DNA from: Xanthostigma xanthostigma
Taxonomy: Eukaryota > Arthropoda > Insecta > Raphidioptera > Raphidiidae
Direction: 5' to 3'
Assembly: GCA_963575645.1 (NCBI GenBank)
Contig: OY754464.1
Coordinates: 83,364,948-83,428,947 of the forward strand
DNA length: 64,000 bases
A program made the translations under genes and the position numbers. Shown in pieces: positions 35,904 to 46,976 of the stretch. The notes beneath the pieces were generated by a model that was not told the origin of the DNA, did no database searches, and was given only the letters and a program-made list of their open reading frames with translations. How positions within the stretch are numbered: the first letter of the stretch is position 1; each line of letters starts with the position of its first letter.

Positions 35904-36194
35904 TTAGAGTTTAAAAAAACTCAAAAAAAGGCTCTTTTATAGCAATAATTTTTTTTTCAAATATAAAGATTTTAAATGTTTAGTGTTTACTGTAGATGAG
36001 AGCATAGCTCCCGAAATGTAGGTACATCCGCTAATAAAACTGTTGTGGTAAGAAGTAACTCTTTATTTTTTATCAAGATTTTGTTCAACAGCGAGTTGAG
36101 GGACTTTCTGTAGCTGTTGAACAAAATCTTTATATTTAAAAATTATTTTTTAGTCCACACTGCAGCGCTAAAAGAGTGTTTTTTTGAGTTCATT
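35904..36194. repeat. Small foldback sequences
   Basis: AAGATTTTGTTCAACAGC near 36078 is mirrored by AGCTGTTGAACAAAATCTT at 36113. TTTAAAAAAACTCAAAAAA at 35912 belongs to the AAACTAAAAAA-type repeats at 47530 and 55690. Confidence 0.6.
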
Positions 36195-36300
36195 GCCGTT
36201 TAAAGTTCCAGCCACATCTGCTTCCGCATGAATACGAACCTGGCACCACGAGAATAAATAAATAACCATGAGCTGTCTATTATACGCGCTATATCCTCCT
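36195..36300 (-). mobile_element. Decayed SINE S head
   Basis: Minus strand GCCAGGTTCGTATTC followed by GCAGATGTGGCTGG matches the B box and start of the body of SINE S with many changes. Confidence 0.5.
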
Positions 36301-36538
36301 TGTGACCTCGATGCTCGGTAAACCTGATAGTCTATCCTGAAACGGTCAGTGCTGTGCCGTCGAGAGTGTTGGAAGACTTGCAGCGAATTGTTTCTTATAG
36401 GCGTCCGGTTTAATAAGACATTTTATCTATAGTATAGGTACTTGATCTGTTACATTTTAAACTTGTGCTTTGCTATGATAGCAAAACATTTTGGTTTTCA
36501 ACAAAACCGTAAATATATCAATTAATTAGGTACGCCTA

Positions 36539-36935
36539 CTCTCTGAACATGAATTAGTGAAACTTTTACTAATTGCGTAAGTGAAGCTGTTTTCACTTGA
36601 TAATCAGTGATTTTCACAACAAATTAGTGAATTTTTTTATTCACTTATATAATTAATGAATTTATTTATTCACTTATATAATTAGTGAATTTTTTTATTC
36701 ACTTATATAATTAGTGAATTTTTTTATTCACTTATATAATTAGTGAATTTTTTTATTCACTTATATAATTAGTGAATATTTTTATTATCTTAGAATAATA
36801 AGTGAATTTTTTTATTCACTTATATAATTAGTGAATTTTTACATTCACTAGTTCTGCGTGGTACGATTCTAGCATTGACAAACAGTGAATATGCACTCGT
36901 AATTAGTGAAAAATCACTGATTCATGTTTAGAGAG
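36539..36935. mobile_element. TA-flanked MITE containing a 29-bp minisatellite
   Basis: CTCTCTGAACATGAATTAGTGA is mirrored by TCACTGATTCATGTTTAGAGAG, bounded by TA. The interior at 36637-36850 is a tandem array of about seven 29-bp units (TTCACTTATATAATTAGTGA plus AATTTTTTTA). Each unit is itself inverted around the T-run, so single units can form hairpins. Confidence 0.85.
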
Positions 36936-37415
36936 TATGGAAAATCAATAAAATTTCATATTTTACTTGGAACCAACGTCACTAATCCGTCGGTAGACAC
37001 ATTAAAGACACCGCCTCTGATGCTTCCGGTTAATTATCATATTGTCGTGCCAGTACCGTTCGAATGCGAGTCTGATAGCATGATCTCGCGACTAGGCTAG
37101 TTCATTCGTTTTTTATTTTTTATTTATTTATACTTTATTTCGCGCGCCACTGGGCAGGAACTGTTGCCAGTTACGTATTCCTCCGTTGCATTCGGCAGCA
37201 TCACGACAACAATGACACTGCCCCCTCCCCCCGCCTGTCACTTTCTTCTTAAGGAATGATCCCAGATTATAAAATACACGTATAGTCCAAACGGCTGACG
37301 TCAAAAAATTGGTTCCGATTTTTTTAACTCTATGTAGGTATATAATATGACGTATTTATAGCATTTTTTATGCTCCACAAATAAAATAACTATCTATCTA
37401 TCTATTTATAGAAGA
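36936..37415. other. Unassigned stretch with a tRNA-like relic
   Basis: 36967-37010 (AATCCGTCGGTAGACAC) recurs at 62420-62445. 37048-37102 has tRNA-like order in minus orientation (CGAGATCATGCTATCAGACT, GCATTCGAACGGTAC), probably a decayed SINE. Confidence 0.45.
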
Positions 37416-37809
37416 TTAGAGGTCCGTTCCGGTTTCACCCGGGTGCGATTGATATAATTTTGCAAAACGTATTTCGTTTGCGGCACGGCGTCTGAACTAA
37501 TAGCTTTGAGCAAATTATACCAGATTTTTTTCTGAACTAATAGCTTTGAGCGAATTGTAACGGATGTCGCTACTCGGTACTAAAACAGTTTTTTTTTGTT
37601 TGCTTCTGAACTAATAGCTTTGAGTAAATTCTTTCAGATGTCACTACATGTTGTAAAAACAGTTTTTTGCACAAAACGCCGTAAGTTTGTACAAAATATT
37701 TAATAAAAACTATCTTATATAGCGTAAGTTGCACCAAGCAAGACACATTTACAAAATTTCATTAAAATCGGTACACAGTGGTGTGACACGAGAATTTTAT
37801 ATATGTAGA
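37416..37809 (-). mobile_element. Helitron Q, copy 1
   Basis: On the minus strand it starts TCTACATATATAAAATTCTC and GTGTCACAC, a 5' end well known to me from lepidopteran Helitrons. It finishes with CCCGGGTGAAACCGGAACG and CTCTAA, which fits the CTRR rule. The interior has about three 65-70-bp units with CTGAACTAATAGCTTTGAG and GGTACTAAAACAG. Confidence 0.8.
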
Positions 37810-37946
37810 CTAGCGGTCCATCCCGGCTTCACCCGGTGCAAAAGAACGATTTGGGGAAGGGACATGAGTACGCACGTTCATCTTAGTTTACCGAGATGAA
37901 TGTTGTATCCAAATTTCATGATGATCGGAGTTACCGTTCAAAAGTT
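37810..37946 (-). mobile_element. Helitron B, copy 6 (3' fragment) abutting Helitron Q
   Basis: The 3' CTAG of this fragment touches the 5' TC of Helitron Q with no spacer. Only the last 137 bp of the B family are present. Confidence 0.8.
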
Positions 37947-38385
37947 TTTATATATTTTTTACATCTTGGGTTACATTATTGGAGTTTGCTGCTAAGGCGC
38001 GCCAAAAAAATCTCACCTGTCATTATGTTTAATCTTCATATGGGACTAGTAAGTAGTAACTACATCAAAATCAATTCCGAAAGGTGTTTTCCCTGTCGGA
38101 TCACCTTTTTGCAGGGTTGCCCAGGCCATTAACGTCAAAATATGTACTATCTTTTCTGAAAGTTTCATCCTCTATAAAATTGCAACAAGTTCTTACGGTC
38201 GCCGCTTCCACTAATGCATACAGTGTTGTACAAAAGAATGTGGTACATTGTTGATATCGTTTGTTGTAGTTATTGCATATTTCAGAGGAATTTATTAAAT
38301 GAAATATGCAGAATTGGTTATTTCCAATATGCAACAGCAGTTCTTTTTTATAATTAAAGAAAAAAAGGGATGTTTAACAAATTTA
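37947..38385. other. Unassigned stretch
   Basis: 38040-38250 is GC-balanced with opposing 77-78-codon frames; no domain or splice sites were recognised. Confidence 0.35.
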
Positions 38386-38857
38386 TTCAACTCATGCGCG
38401 TTATTCATGTTTTATCATGCCTAAAAACCGAACCCTAAATAGCCATTTACCGACTGGTGACAATTACTTGTCATAACTCAATGAAGATTCCTACTAGCTC
38501 GGCCATTGTGGAGTAATGAAAATAAACGTAACTATTTTCTGAGTCGTAACGAAATAGTAGGTAACAACAACTCCCTGTTGTTACCCATTGAGACTAAAAT
38601 TGAGAGGCCGAATGTTTTCGACATGGAGTTTATTCATAACCGGCTAACCTCAAACCAAAACATTGAATCGTGCTGTTTGGTGCTGTTAGTATTGACAGTT
38701 TTTTTTAAGAAATAAATAGATATTTACAACATCTCATTAAAATTAAAACATTAATAACGCGCAATTGTTGAATAAAATTATGGGCGCAACTTGTAGGCTA
38801 AGTCATGACACGCCATGAATGACTTAGACTACTAGTTACGCCAATAACTATTATATA
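38386..38857. repeat. Interspersed repeat R, copy 2
   Basis: Near-identical to 1697-2179, same orientation, with a deletion of CTGTCAGCG in the terminal hairpin. The high similarity suggests recent activity or recent duplication. Confidence 0.75.
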
Positions 38858-38913
38858 AAGTATTAGGGCATCAATGAAGCGATATTTCTATAGTCTAGGT
38901 CTAGACCCTAGAG

Positions 38914-39702
38914 CAGTGATGGCGAATTTATGACCCGCGGGTCAGACCCTGACCCACGCAGGCTTTTTAAATGACCCACGTGTTTATTTCAATAAATTCA
39001 TTTTTTATATCACAAAGAAGAGAACAGTCAATAATACTAAAAAAAGACGGACAAGTGCGAGTAGAACCCGTGCCCTGAGTGTTCCGTTTTTCTGTAAGCT
39101 TTCTCAATTTCAAAAGTATATTAAAGAATTCGATTTTTGCAATTTTTTCAAAAATGCGATTTTTGACGAAAACCGAAATCTTTCGCAACTTTGGCAAAAT
39201 TATCACGCTTATAGAATAAATCACGCTGAATCCAATGAGCACAAACAAACGTCTGTATGTCTTTTGGTTTATAGAAGTTATTTGCGTTTATAGTTTTCAT
39301 AAAATCATATAAAACTTTCGAATGGCCGTAGTTTCCAAACTAAAAGAGATACAGACGTTTGCTTACGCTCATTGAATTCAGCGCAATTTTTTCTGTAAGC
39401 AATCTCAATTTCAAAAGTATATTAAAGAATTCGATTTTTGCAATTTTTTCAAGGCATACCCCTTTAAAAAAATGCGATGTTTGAGGAAAACCGAAATCTG
39501 TCGAAACTTTTGAAAAATCATCATGCTGATAGTAAAACGTCGTGCGTCGTCCGAAAAAACTTTCGAACTTAAAAAAATAGTATTTAACCATCCCCCCTCT
39601 CCCTTTACAAGTAACGCCACTGACTTAGTCGCTCACGAGCTAGTATTAAAAAAAATAAGTAATATAATTTGACCTGCTTCTCAAAACGGTTCGTCATCAC
39701 TG
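38914..39702. mobile_element. hAT-type non-autonomous element with perfect 8-bp duplication
   Basis: CAGTGATGGCGAA at the left is mirrored by TTCGTCATCACTG at the right. CCCTAGAG flanks both sides exactly (38906-38913 and 39703-39710). The subterminal ATGACCCGCGGGTCAGACCC blocks are typical of hAT MITEs. Inside, a segment of about 110 bp (CTCAATTTCAAAAGTATATT, GAATTCGATTTTTGCAATTT) occurs twice, at 39105 and 39403. No transposase is present. Confidence 0.9.
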
Positions 39703-39863
39703 CCCTAGAGTCTAGCTAGGTTCCAAAATTAGGATAATTTATTTTTGCGCAAATATTGCAATAGGAAAGTTCTTCTTTATGACATGATGTTTTGATTTTG
39801 TAACTCATTTTTACTCTGAACGATATTTGGACTAAAATCAAGGAAATGTCCTCTTTCTATATA

Positions 39864-40377
39864 CAGGGTGACCCACGACATGACTGCCATAGCCTGGAAC
39901 TATGTTGCTGGGGTGATATCAAGTCAAAAATGTCTAATGAACATATACCCGGAACGCTATCCTAACTGAGCTAGAAGCATTTGAAATTTCAAATAAGTAA
40001 GCCCACTAATGCAGGTATTAGGTTCGGCTGTTGGTTTCGTTATTATTAAAAAGACCAGGTGGCTGTGAATCACCATTAGTATTTATTCGTGCTGATCCTG
40101 AGACTCTTCGCAGAGCTACCACTTCAATTCTAAGAAGAGCTAGACTATGTATACAGCAACTGGGTGGACATTTTGAGCAACTAATTCAATAAAGCAATTG
40201 CTTTTTAAATGGTTTTTAAATTAGTAGGCAATTCCTACTACTACTTATCTAAAATTTCAAATGCTTTTAGCTCAGTTAGGATAGCGTTCCGGGTATATGT
40301 TCATTAGACATTTTTGACTTGAAATCACCCCAGCAACACAGTTCCAGGATATGGCAGTCATGTCGTGGGACACCCTG
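39864..40377. mobile_element. TA-flanked mariner-like element G, copy 2
   Basis: Inverted arms of about 135 bp start CAGGGTGACCCACGACATGA and end TCATGTCGTGGGACACCCTG, with TA on both sides. The middle retains the 3' end of a transposase gene (40022-40192). One arm also occurs alone at 15157-15276. Confidence 0.85.
40022..40192 (+). pseudogene. C-terminal transposase remnant in element G
   Basis: The frame reads ESPLVFIRADPETLRRATTS and then LCIQQLGGHFEQLIQ followed by a stop. The ending RRA...C...GGHFEQL is the usual C-terminus of insect mariner-type DDE transposases, just before the terminal repeat. The catalytic core is missing, so this is an internally deleted derivative. Confidence 0.7.
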
Positions 40378-40874
40378 TATTATATGCACGTTATTCACGT
40401 ACCATAAAGACCATACTATACGTGGTGCCTAATGCTATTGTTGAAATCTACGTCGCTACCTGCATAATATATATTATACAGTGTGTAAGGAGCAGAATTT
40501 TAGTAATTTTTCTCGACTCACCCGTATATTTTTTAAGCTAAGGATGAAATGTTGTATTCTCATTAAAAATGTATAAGTGCGATTTTTCTGTGTGGTAAGG
40601 ATAGTTCGCTGCCGGACTCGAATCCGCAGTGACTGCAGTTCACGCTTTATTATGTGACCATATTATAAGAACTCACAGTGTGTTGTGCCCGGTGACACCG
40701 ACGACATACTATATGGTGTTGGTTTTGTTTCGCGATGATTTCGCAGAGCGTGTCGTGGTCATCAGTGACGCCACAACAAGTTTCTTCCCTCTGGAGAACG
40801 GCCAATACTGTCGTCTGGACTCCGTGCTATATACATAAAAATAAAGGTTGATATACATTGACTTTATATACCTA
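40378..40874. other. Unassigned stretch
   Basis: 40600-40830 is GC-balanced (a 69-codon plus frame with no recognised domain). No splice-bounded exon was recognised. Confidence 0.35.
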
Positions 40875-41441
40875 CAGTATGTAAACGCGTAAGGTGCACA
40901 TAGGGAAATTAGCATTGGGAAAAAATACTTGGATCAGGGTTAGCCATGACTGCGTTAATTGTTGTTTCTATTGAATTATCGTGGTAATCTTGAGGATTTC
41001 TATTTTATTTTGATTTATTTTTATTTTACTTTGCTTTTTTTAATAATAAAAAGCTCTTATAAATCATTATTTTAATTTTTTTGTACAAACAATAAAACAA
41101 CTCCATCTGTTTGAAAACATTTCATTCAAAAATTGTCTGACTGGTATGACGTATGCGCGTTGGTAAATCAGTGACCCAATGTCTTTAGGTTCAACGCGAA
41201 TAGGCGGAGATATTTGATCTCGCACCATATTTAAGTATTTTTGGGAATTTAATGTCCCATTAATAAAAAAAGTCCGATTATGTTGTAATCATTTGAATAT
41301 TTTCTTCGGTAGTATACACATTCATTTTGCAAAAGAATATTATCTGTCAAATTGAAAAACAAGATTTCAAGGCTCACTCTGATCCAGTCATTTTTTCCCA
41401 ATGTTAATTTCCCTATGTGCACCTTACGTGTTTACATACTG
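40875..41441 (-). mobile_element. TA-flanked mariner-like element J, copy 2
   Basis: CAGTATGTAAACGCGTAAGG to CCTTACGTGTTTACATACTG, TA on both sides. It carries the same decayed transposase piece as copy 1, at about 41105-41285 on the minus strand. Confidence 0.8.
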
Positions 41442-41954
41442 TATTCCAAAGTGTAACAAATATCCTCGTGATATTTTTAAGTTGGTCTTTTTAATTAAGA
41501 TACATTTAGAACGTCGCGGTTATATAGGGTGACCGGTAATTGCTCGTATTCATCTCGGGAGAAGAAACTATGACATGTCGAATGATTTATCCTTATCATT
41601 TGGGAGTCTGAAATGCGTCTTTTTTTCTATGATAATGACATTTTTGTGAAGAATTTTTTTTTTATTTATTGTAAATTTTAACACACAACATAAAATATAA
41701 CAGTAAATTTCGTTGTGTTTAGCTTTAGGAAGGTTTTCCAATTAGTAAGCTATCAGATCATGGAAAAATTCGGGCCAAAAATCCAGGAAAAAATATTGTT
41801 GCAATTGGGGTCCTTCAAATGGGTGGAGCTTTAAAAACATGGCGACGATGGGGTATCATTTCCCATAGTTACTATGGTTACTATATAGTAGACAGTGCAA
41901 TTGTGAATTTTTTATGTGCAATAAAATGATAGTATCAGCGCAATATGTAATTGG
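41442..41954. other. Unassigned stretch upstream of the SWIM-like pseudogene
   Basis: TATATAGGGTGACCGG at 41520 resembles an element end. Some of this may derive from the 5' part of the pseudogene's parent gene, but the frame cannot be followed. Confidence 0.35.
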
Positions 41955-42210
41955 GCTGATACAAATCACCGAAAAAGAAATTTCCTTGAAGAGGAACGTG
42001 TATTTAATGCCGGCCATATCATAAAATTAGGCAAAAATTCGATTGAAACAGAACCTTCAAGAAAGGTGAATTTTAATGCTTTCTGTTTACAAACTTCCGA
42101 TTTAAAGAGTAATTCACAAGAAATAAAAGTGGTAAATAGAGATATTATATCAATCCAGTGTTGATGAACGTTGCAAACATAATTATTGAAACATTACTTT
42201 ATTGCAACAG
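41955..42210 (+). pseudogene. SWIM zinc-finger-like protein pseudogene (one exon)
   Basis: The frame from 41955 gives ADTNHRKRNFLEEERVFNAG, then VNFNAFCLQTSDLKSNSQEI and IISIQC before a stop at 42162. After a small deletion, DERCKH follows. A second frame shift gives IIETLLYCNR, ending at a good donor (CAG then GTAAGT). The order FCLQTS...PHEI-like...C...CKHI..LLYCNR matches an insect multi-copy family of SWIM-domain (CxC...CxH) proteins as I remember it. The CxC part of the finger is deleted and the frame is broken twice, so it is not functional. No neighbouring exon was recognised. Confidence 0.7.
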
Positions 42211-43320
42211 GTAAGTTCCCAACCTAAAAATAGTCATCTGTCAAATGTATTTTCAACTTTATTTTTCATCAAAATTCTTAATGTTATTTAATAATAATAA
42301 TAACTATTTAATTAATAAATTAAGTTTTCAATACTAGGACTAAGTATAATACCTACTTACTTGGTAAAATAACTAATCATCTGCATTGAAATGACGTGGT
42401 ACTATTACAACCTTATACCAACTTTTTATTTGTGCTTGTACGAGGTGAATATTTCGAAGGTTCCATAATAAGTCATTTATTAATTTATCAACGTTTTTTT
42501 TTTATTATTAGTACAAAAAAAACACGATTAACAGTATTCATTGACAGTACTTGTTTCTCACATGTTAGTTAGTAAGTTTTGCCGCCAGATAGAGTAATCC
42601 ATATCGCGGATCTCCATCGATCATTTATTTTTCGAGTAGGATCAATTCATTCAACAATGCTTTTCTTACGGAAAAAATGTGTGGTCATGATTTACGATCA
42701 TTGTGAAACCAGATTTTCTGACAATGCTTTCTGCAATCGTGTTCAGTGTAGATAACTGTCAACATAATATAAATAACTGTCCATCTACTGCAACTTCGAC
42801 TGTAACTTTAGTGGCGCGACTCTGCCCCACCGAATTCTCGGGAACGACGGGTTTTGTTGCAGCGCCGCCGTTGTCACTCGATTCAGTGAACTGTCGTCCC
42901 GCACTGCCCCCCCTCCTCTTTATTCGCTTCGCTTCGCCCGGCGTCGTCACCACCAAATAACAAAACAACTCTGGCCAAATGGACTAAAGTCTCGAGTGGC
43001 TTCAGCTGACTTTTATATGTACTTTTCTGGTGACCACTATTTTAGTTACTACTATAATATACTACAGGATGTTCCGATGAGAGTTTCTTGAAAAAATCTT
43101 CTCTACCCGATTGCTTGAACAAATATCCAAGTATGGGCGGTATTGATTTTATGCATGGGACGGGTTTCATTGCTTTGCCGCTCCATAAAGCTAATCGTAC
43201 TATACGTGGCACACCTTGAATTTTGATCACAGACTATTAGCATTTCTGAGCTGATTATCATTGAAAAAAAAATCTTTGCTTCCACCATATATATACCCGT
43301 ACTTCCACCATGCTCATAAT
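42211..43320. other. Unassigned stretch with a CpG-rich patch
   Basis: 42780-42960 is CpG-rich and C-rich, with opposing frames of 69-85 codons lacking recognisable domains. 43070-43220 includes ACAGGATGTTCC and CACACCTTGAA, which may be degenerate ends of a TA-flanked element. Confidence 0.35.
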
Positions 43321-43720
43321 TTAGGTCAAAAATCACTTTTCAAAAATTTTACATATCTTTCCGTTTTGAAGTTCCCCGAATCCAAAAAACATATTTTTGA
43401 AAAAACTCTACGCGTCTGTTAGTCTGTGAACACGGTACAGATCAAACGGATGAGCGGATTGAAACCAAGTTTTGGGAGGATGTTTGGTATGCAAATATGA
43501 AGAGCCCTATTGTTTTGGGGGAAAATCGGCGCATGCGCAGAAGAGATATATGCTATAACGGTTTTTTTATATAATAATGGTATACTTTTCATAACGGATT
43601 ATTATTCTATTTATTTTTTCAAGAAAGTTTCGTTAAAAATGTTTTTTTCTAAACTGTATAGTTTCGGAAATATTTTGAAAATAAAAAAAATCAGCCGCTT
43701 TTTTGTTTTATTGATCAAAT
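43321..43720 (+). repeat. Repeat L, copy 3 (truncated)
   Basis: AGGTCAAAAATCACTTTTC to TATTTTGAAAATAAAAAAA, parallel to 22117-22440. The last 250 bp of the family are missing. Confidence 0.72.
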
Positions 43721-44891
43721 CTGATTAAATTTTTGAGTCAATCGGTCGAGTATTCAAAGAATAAAAAATTAAATATATCATTTATTCATGTTTTTGTCGC
43801 ACGACTCCTAATCTACTGGTTTTATATGGTGATCAGAAAAAATCTTTAAATCTTCAGAACTTTCTTATTCGAATTATGTTAATTTATTTTCTTTTTGTTT
43901 CAGGTGAGTTTTGTCCATTTTTCGTAAATTTGGTGAGTTTTCGTGTTTTTAAAAAATACTCTTTTTTTTATTTCAAATAAGTATTGTTCAGAATTTAAAG
44001 TAATTTTTTTTCTCATTTTTATACACAATACATTCTAAACTAAACAGTAAACATACACGCATGTACACAGTAACAGTTCTAGTAGGTACAAAACAAACGT
44101 CCGCTAACGGTGCATTTATACAGCAGTATACTCGAACATTTGTTAAAATACAATTATGAGAACTCTCGCATACAGCACGGTACGACCGCTAGGCTATCAG
44201 ACATAGCCACGGTATAATTCGGGTAGTCCATCTGAACTCATCACTTAGTTGGTAAACTGACCGCGATCTATGGAAACAACATTTTTCGAGACTCGTTTCA
44301 GACGAACTGTTTACATGCCTACGAGTTTGCACGGAACACTCGGTGCGCGAGTCCGGTTTTTTTGACAACGGTTACGAAATCCAACATCAAAAAGTTTTGA
44401 ACAATACTTGTCGAATCGAATCGTTCGTTCGATTCGAATCCGATCGATGTCAGTTGCGAACGCGACGAGAATTGTTGAACAGAGACAGAGCGATGCAGCT
44501 GCACAGTTTTTACATCACTTAAACGGCGCGATTCTCTGCGGCCGATAATCGAAATGTGATGTCGTGCAGTATAAAGATAAATGTTGGTAACATTGTAATG
44601 GCCAATTGCGTTGGTCCTTGTGCACAGTCGGTGATCGAACCGGCGCTCTATTGATTGACACTCTATCCCCTTCATCTCTCTCTCTCTCTCGCTGCTTCAT
44701 CGGACCGTTACTGTAAAATTTTATCGTTTTTATTGTATTAAAAAAATAGTGGTTTACGTATCTATTGTTTGTGAATCCATTATTTTATGTATACATGAAT
44801 TTACGTTGAAACTAATGCCCAGCGAGTTTTAACAGTCACACGAGCCGGAAAAGCATTATAATCGAAACACACATTTTTTTGCACGTAGGTT
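43721..44891. other. Unassigned stretch, partly CpG-rich
   Basis: 44200-44660 contains more CpG and less AT than its surroundings, a palindrome-rich patch (CGAATCGAATCGTTCGTTCG), and CT-repeats at 44676-44690. It could be an unrecognised promoter or first exon, but there is no direct evidence. Confidence 0.35.
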
Positions 44892-45578
44892 TCTATACTA
44901 ATACATAAAGTTGAAGAGTTTGTTTGTTTGGTTGAACGCGCTAATCTCAGAAACTACTGGTTCGAATAGAAAATTTTTTTTTATGTTGGATAGCCCATTT
45001 ATAGAAGAAGGCTATAGGCTGTATAATATCACGCTACGACCAATTGGAGCGGAACATCAATGAAAAATGTATCTCAAAAAAAAGCTTCTATTCAGGTGAA
45101 ATGTCGGAATTACATATATCAATATTAGGTTGCACATTCACAAGCCCGGGTCTTAATCGGTAGAGCGTGTGACTGCTAATATCAGGGTCAAGGGTTCGAG
45201 CCCCACGTTGGGCGAATATATTTTTAATTTTTTTTTATTTTCTACATTGCTTTCTTCTAAGGCTTACATTTAAATTTATTTCAATTTTATTTACGACTAA
45301 TTAAAATTAAATAAATCTAATTTTAAAAACTGTTACAACGCTAATATGAGTATATTTAGTTAGTGCATTTCACATGAACAGAAGCTTATTTTTGAGATAC
45401 ATTTTACAACATTTTTCATTAATGGTCCGCTCCTAATAGTCGTAGCGTGATATTATATAGCCTATAGCCTTCCTCGATAAATGGGCTATCCAACAAAAAA
45501 ATGTTTTTTCCATTCGAATCAGTAGTTCCTGAGATAAGCGCGTTCAAACAAACAAACAAACAAACTCTTCAGCTTTAT
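44892..45578. mobile_element. Head-to-head Helitron B dimer (two 5' ends, no 3' end)
   Basis: The left half runs forward from TCTATACTAATACATAAAG through GGATAGCCCATTTATAG and the tRNA-like block (45143-45214). The right half is the same 5' region inverted, ending TTCAGCTTTATA. Neither half has the CTAG terminus. It is a rearranged, presumably immobile copy. Confidence 0.8.
45143..45214 (+). pseudogene. tRNA-Lys-like sequence in the Helitron B dimer
   Basis: CTTAATCGGTAGAGCGTGTG and TCAAGGGTTCGAGCCCCACG retain the D and T arms. The anticodon region is changed again (CTGCTAATATCAG). It is the most diverged of the three Helitron-borne copies. Confidence 0.65.
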
Positions 45579-46377
45579 ACAGGGTGAGTCAGACCACCCG
45601 TATCAGTCGTTTTTTTTCGAAAACGGTTAGTCGTAGAGACTTGTGTCAAAAATCTGTATTATAAAAGCCCTAATGAAGAATCGAATGGTGATATTTTTTC
45701 CCCCCGGAAAGGTCGGCTTCCCTGTTAGTTTGCTCCGAAATGTTCAGAACTCCGGAATGTTAAATGGCACGATAGGTCGAAAGTGGAATTGTTGAAAAGA
45801 TCTTTAAAAAATAAGCAAGTTTTATAGGACATTTTTGTTTGTTACTGCCACCCCCAAATTTGTTAAGTAATATTCGTTTGAAATTATTAAATTAACATGT
45901 AAAAAATATATTTTAATGTTACTTTCGGATCATAAGACGCACCCAAAATTTGAGACCATTTTTCTATGTGAAAAGGTGCGTCTTACAGTCCGAAAAATTT
46001 TAATCTGCGACGAAAGAGGGACGAGCAGTGAGTGAAAATAACGATTTGCACCCGAGCTGCTAACATGAAGATTTGGGAATGCGAATCCTTAGTCATAAAC
46101 GAGATTTAGTGTGCCTTGGATGCGGCGTCGTATATATAGAGTCTTGAGAGTTTTAACACGACTTCCACACCTCGGTGGCGGCGGTGCAACTAAAGTCGTA
46201 ATGATTTATGTTACTTAAGGATACATGCATGTTGTGTGTTCTTACGCCACAGGCTGCATGTGCAGTGTGCATTTTATGTAAATTAAAAATGCACTATAAT
46301 ACGCCTGGCGGGGAATAAGAAAATGGCTATAGAAAAAAAAAGCGAGTGTGCTTTAGAGTTTAGACCACACGACTGAA
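45579..46377. other. Unassigned stretch with partial element ends
   Basis: CAGGGTGAGTCAGACCACCC at 45582 is a TA-flanked element terminus without a partner. 45930-46002 forms an imperfect hairpin (CATAAGACGCACCC with GGTGCGTCTTACAG), typical of a DNA transposon end. Confidence 0.45.
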
Positions 46378-46976
46378 GTAAAACTTCTTCCTGCCATAAT
46401 TATTTTAAATATATTTATTAAGAATAATGCGTAAATACCTCAAATTTGCTCATGTTAAATTCATAAACGAACAATAATATGCAGTCGGTTCGTCTCAAAC
46501 TTTATCGAACACAATATAACCTCACTCTGTAGCACATATCTACAAAATATAATTTTTTATTAATTAATAGGCAAAATATGTAGGTATATATATTTATTAG
46601 CATAATTTATAATACATTTAATCAGATTTATTAACTAACCTACATTATTTCCCGTTACAAAATGCAGCAAAATTCGATGAAATGTGTTTTTGATACAAAA
46701 AAAAAAAAAAAAAAACAGTTGTTTTCATTTTAAACGTCAAATAGTTGTATTAATGCTCCATCTTTGTCGCACTCACTAACTTATATCTCTCTCTCAACTT
46801 AATGCTGCGTCTTTGTCGCACTCACTAGCTTATATCTCCCTCTCAACTTCGATGATGCACTTCCGTAAACGATTTCGTCAGGCATCGCGATGATGCATTT
46901 CCGTAAACGATTTCGTCAGGCATTTACCAGCTTACTCCCCAAGGCAAGCGTGCCCAAAGAAGTTTTACTTCAAAAA
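46378..46976 (-). mobile_element. Terminal-inverted-repeat family I, copy 3
   Basis: Left end CTGAAGTAAAACTTCTTCCT, right end AAAGAAGTTTTACTTCAAAA preceded by ACTCCCCAAGGCAAGCGTGC, so both inverted ends are present. There is an 18-A run at about 46700. TTCCGTAAACGATTTCGTCA occurs twice (46861 and 46900). No transposase is present. Confidence 0.7.

Noticed and set aside
36637..36850. CRISPR-like array
   Set aside because: Units are contiguous with no unique spacers and the genome is an insect's; it is a minisatellite.
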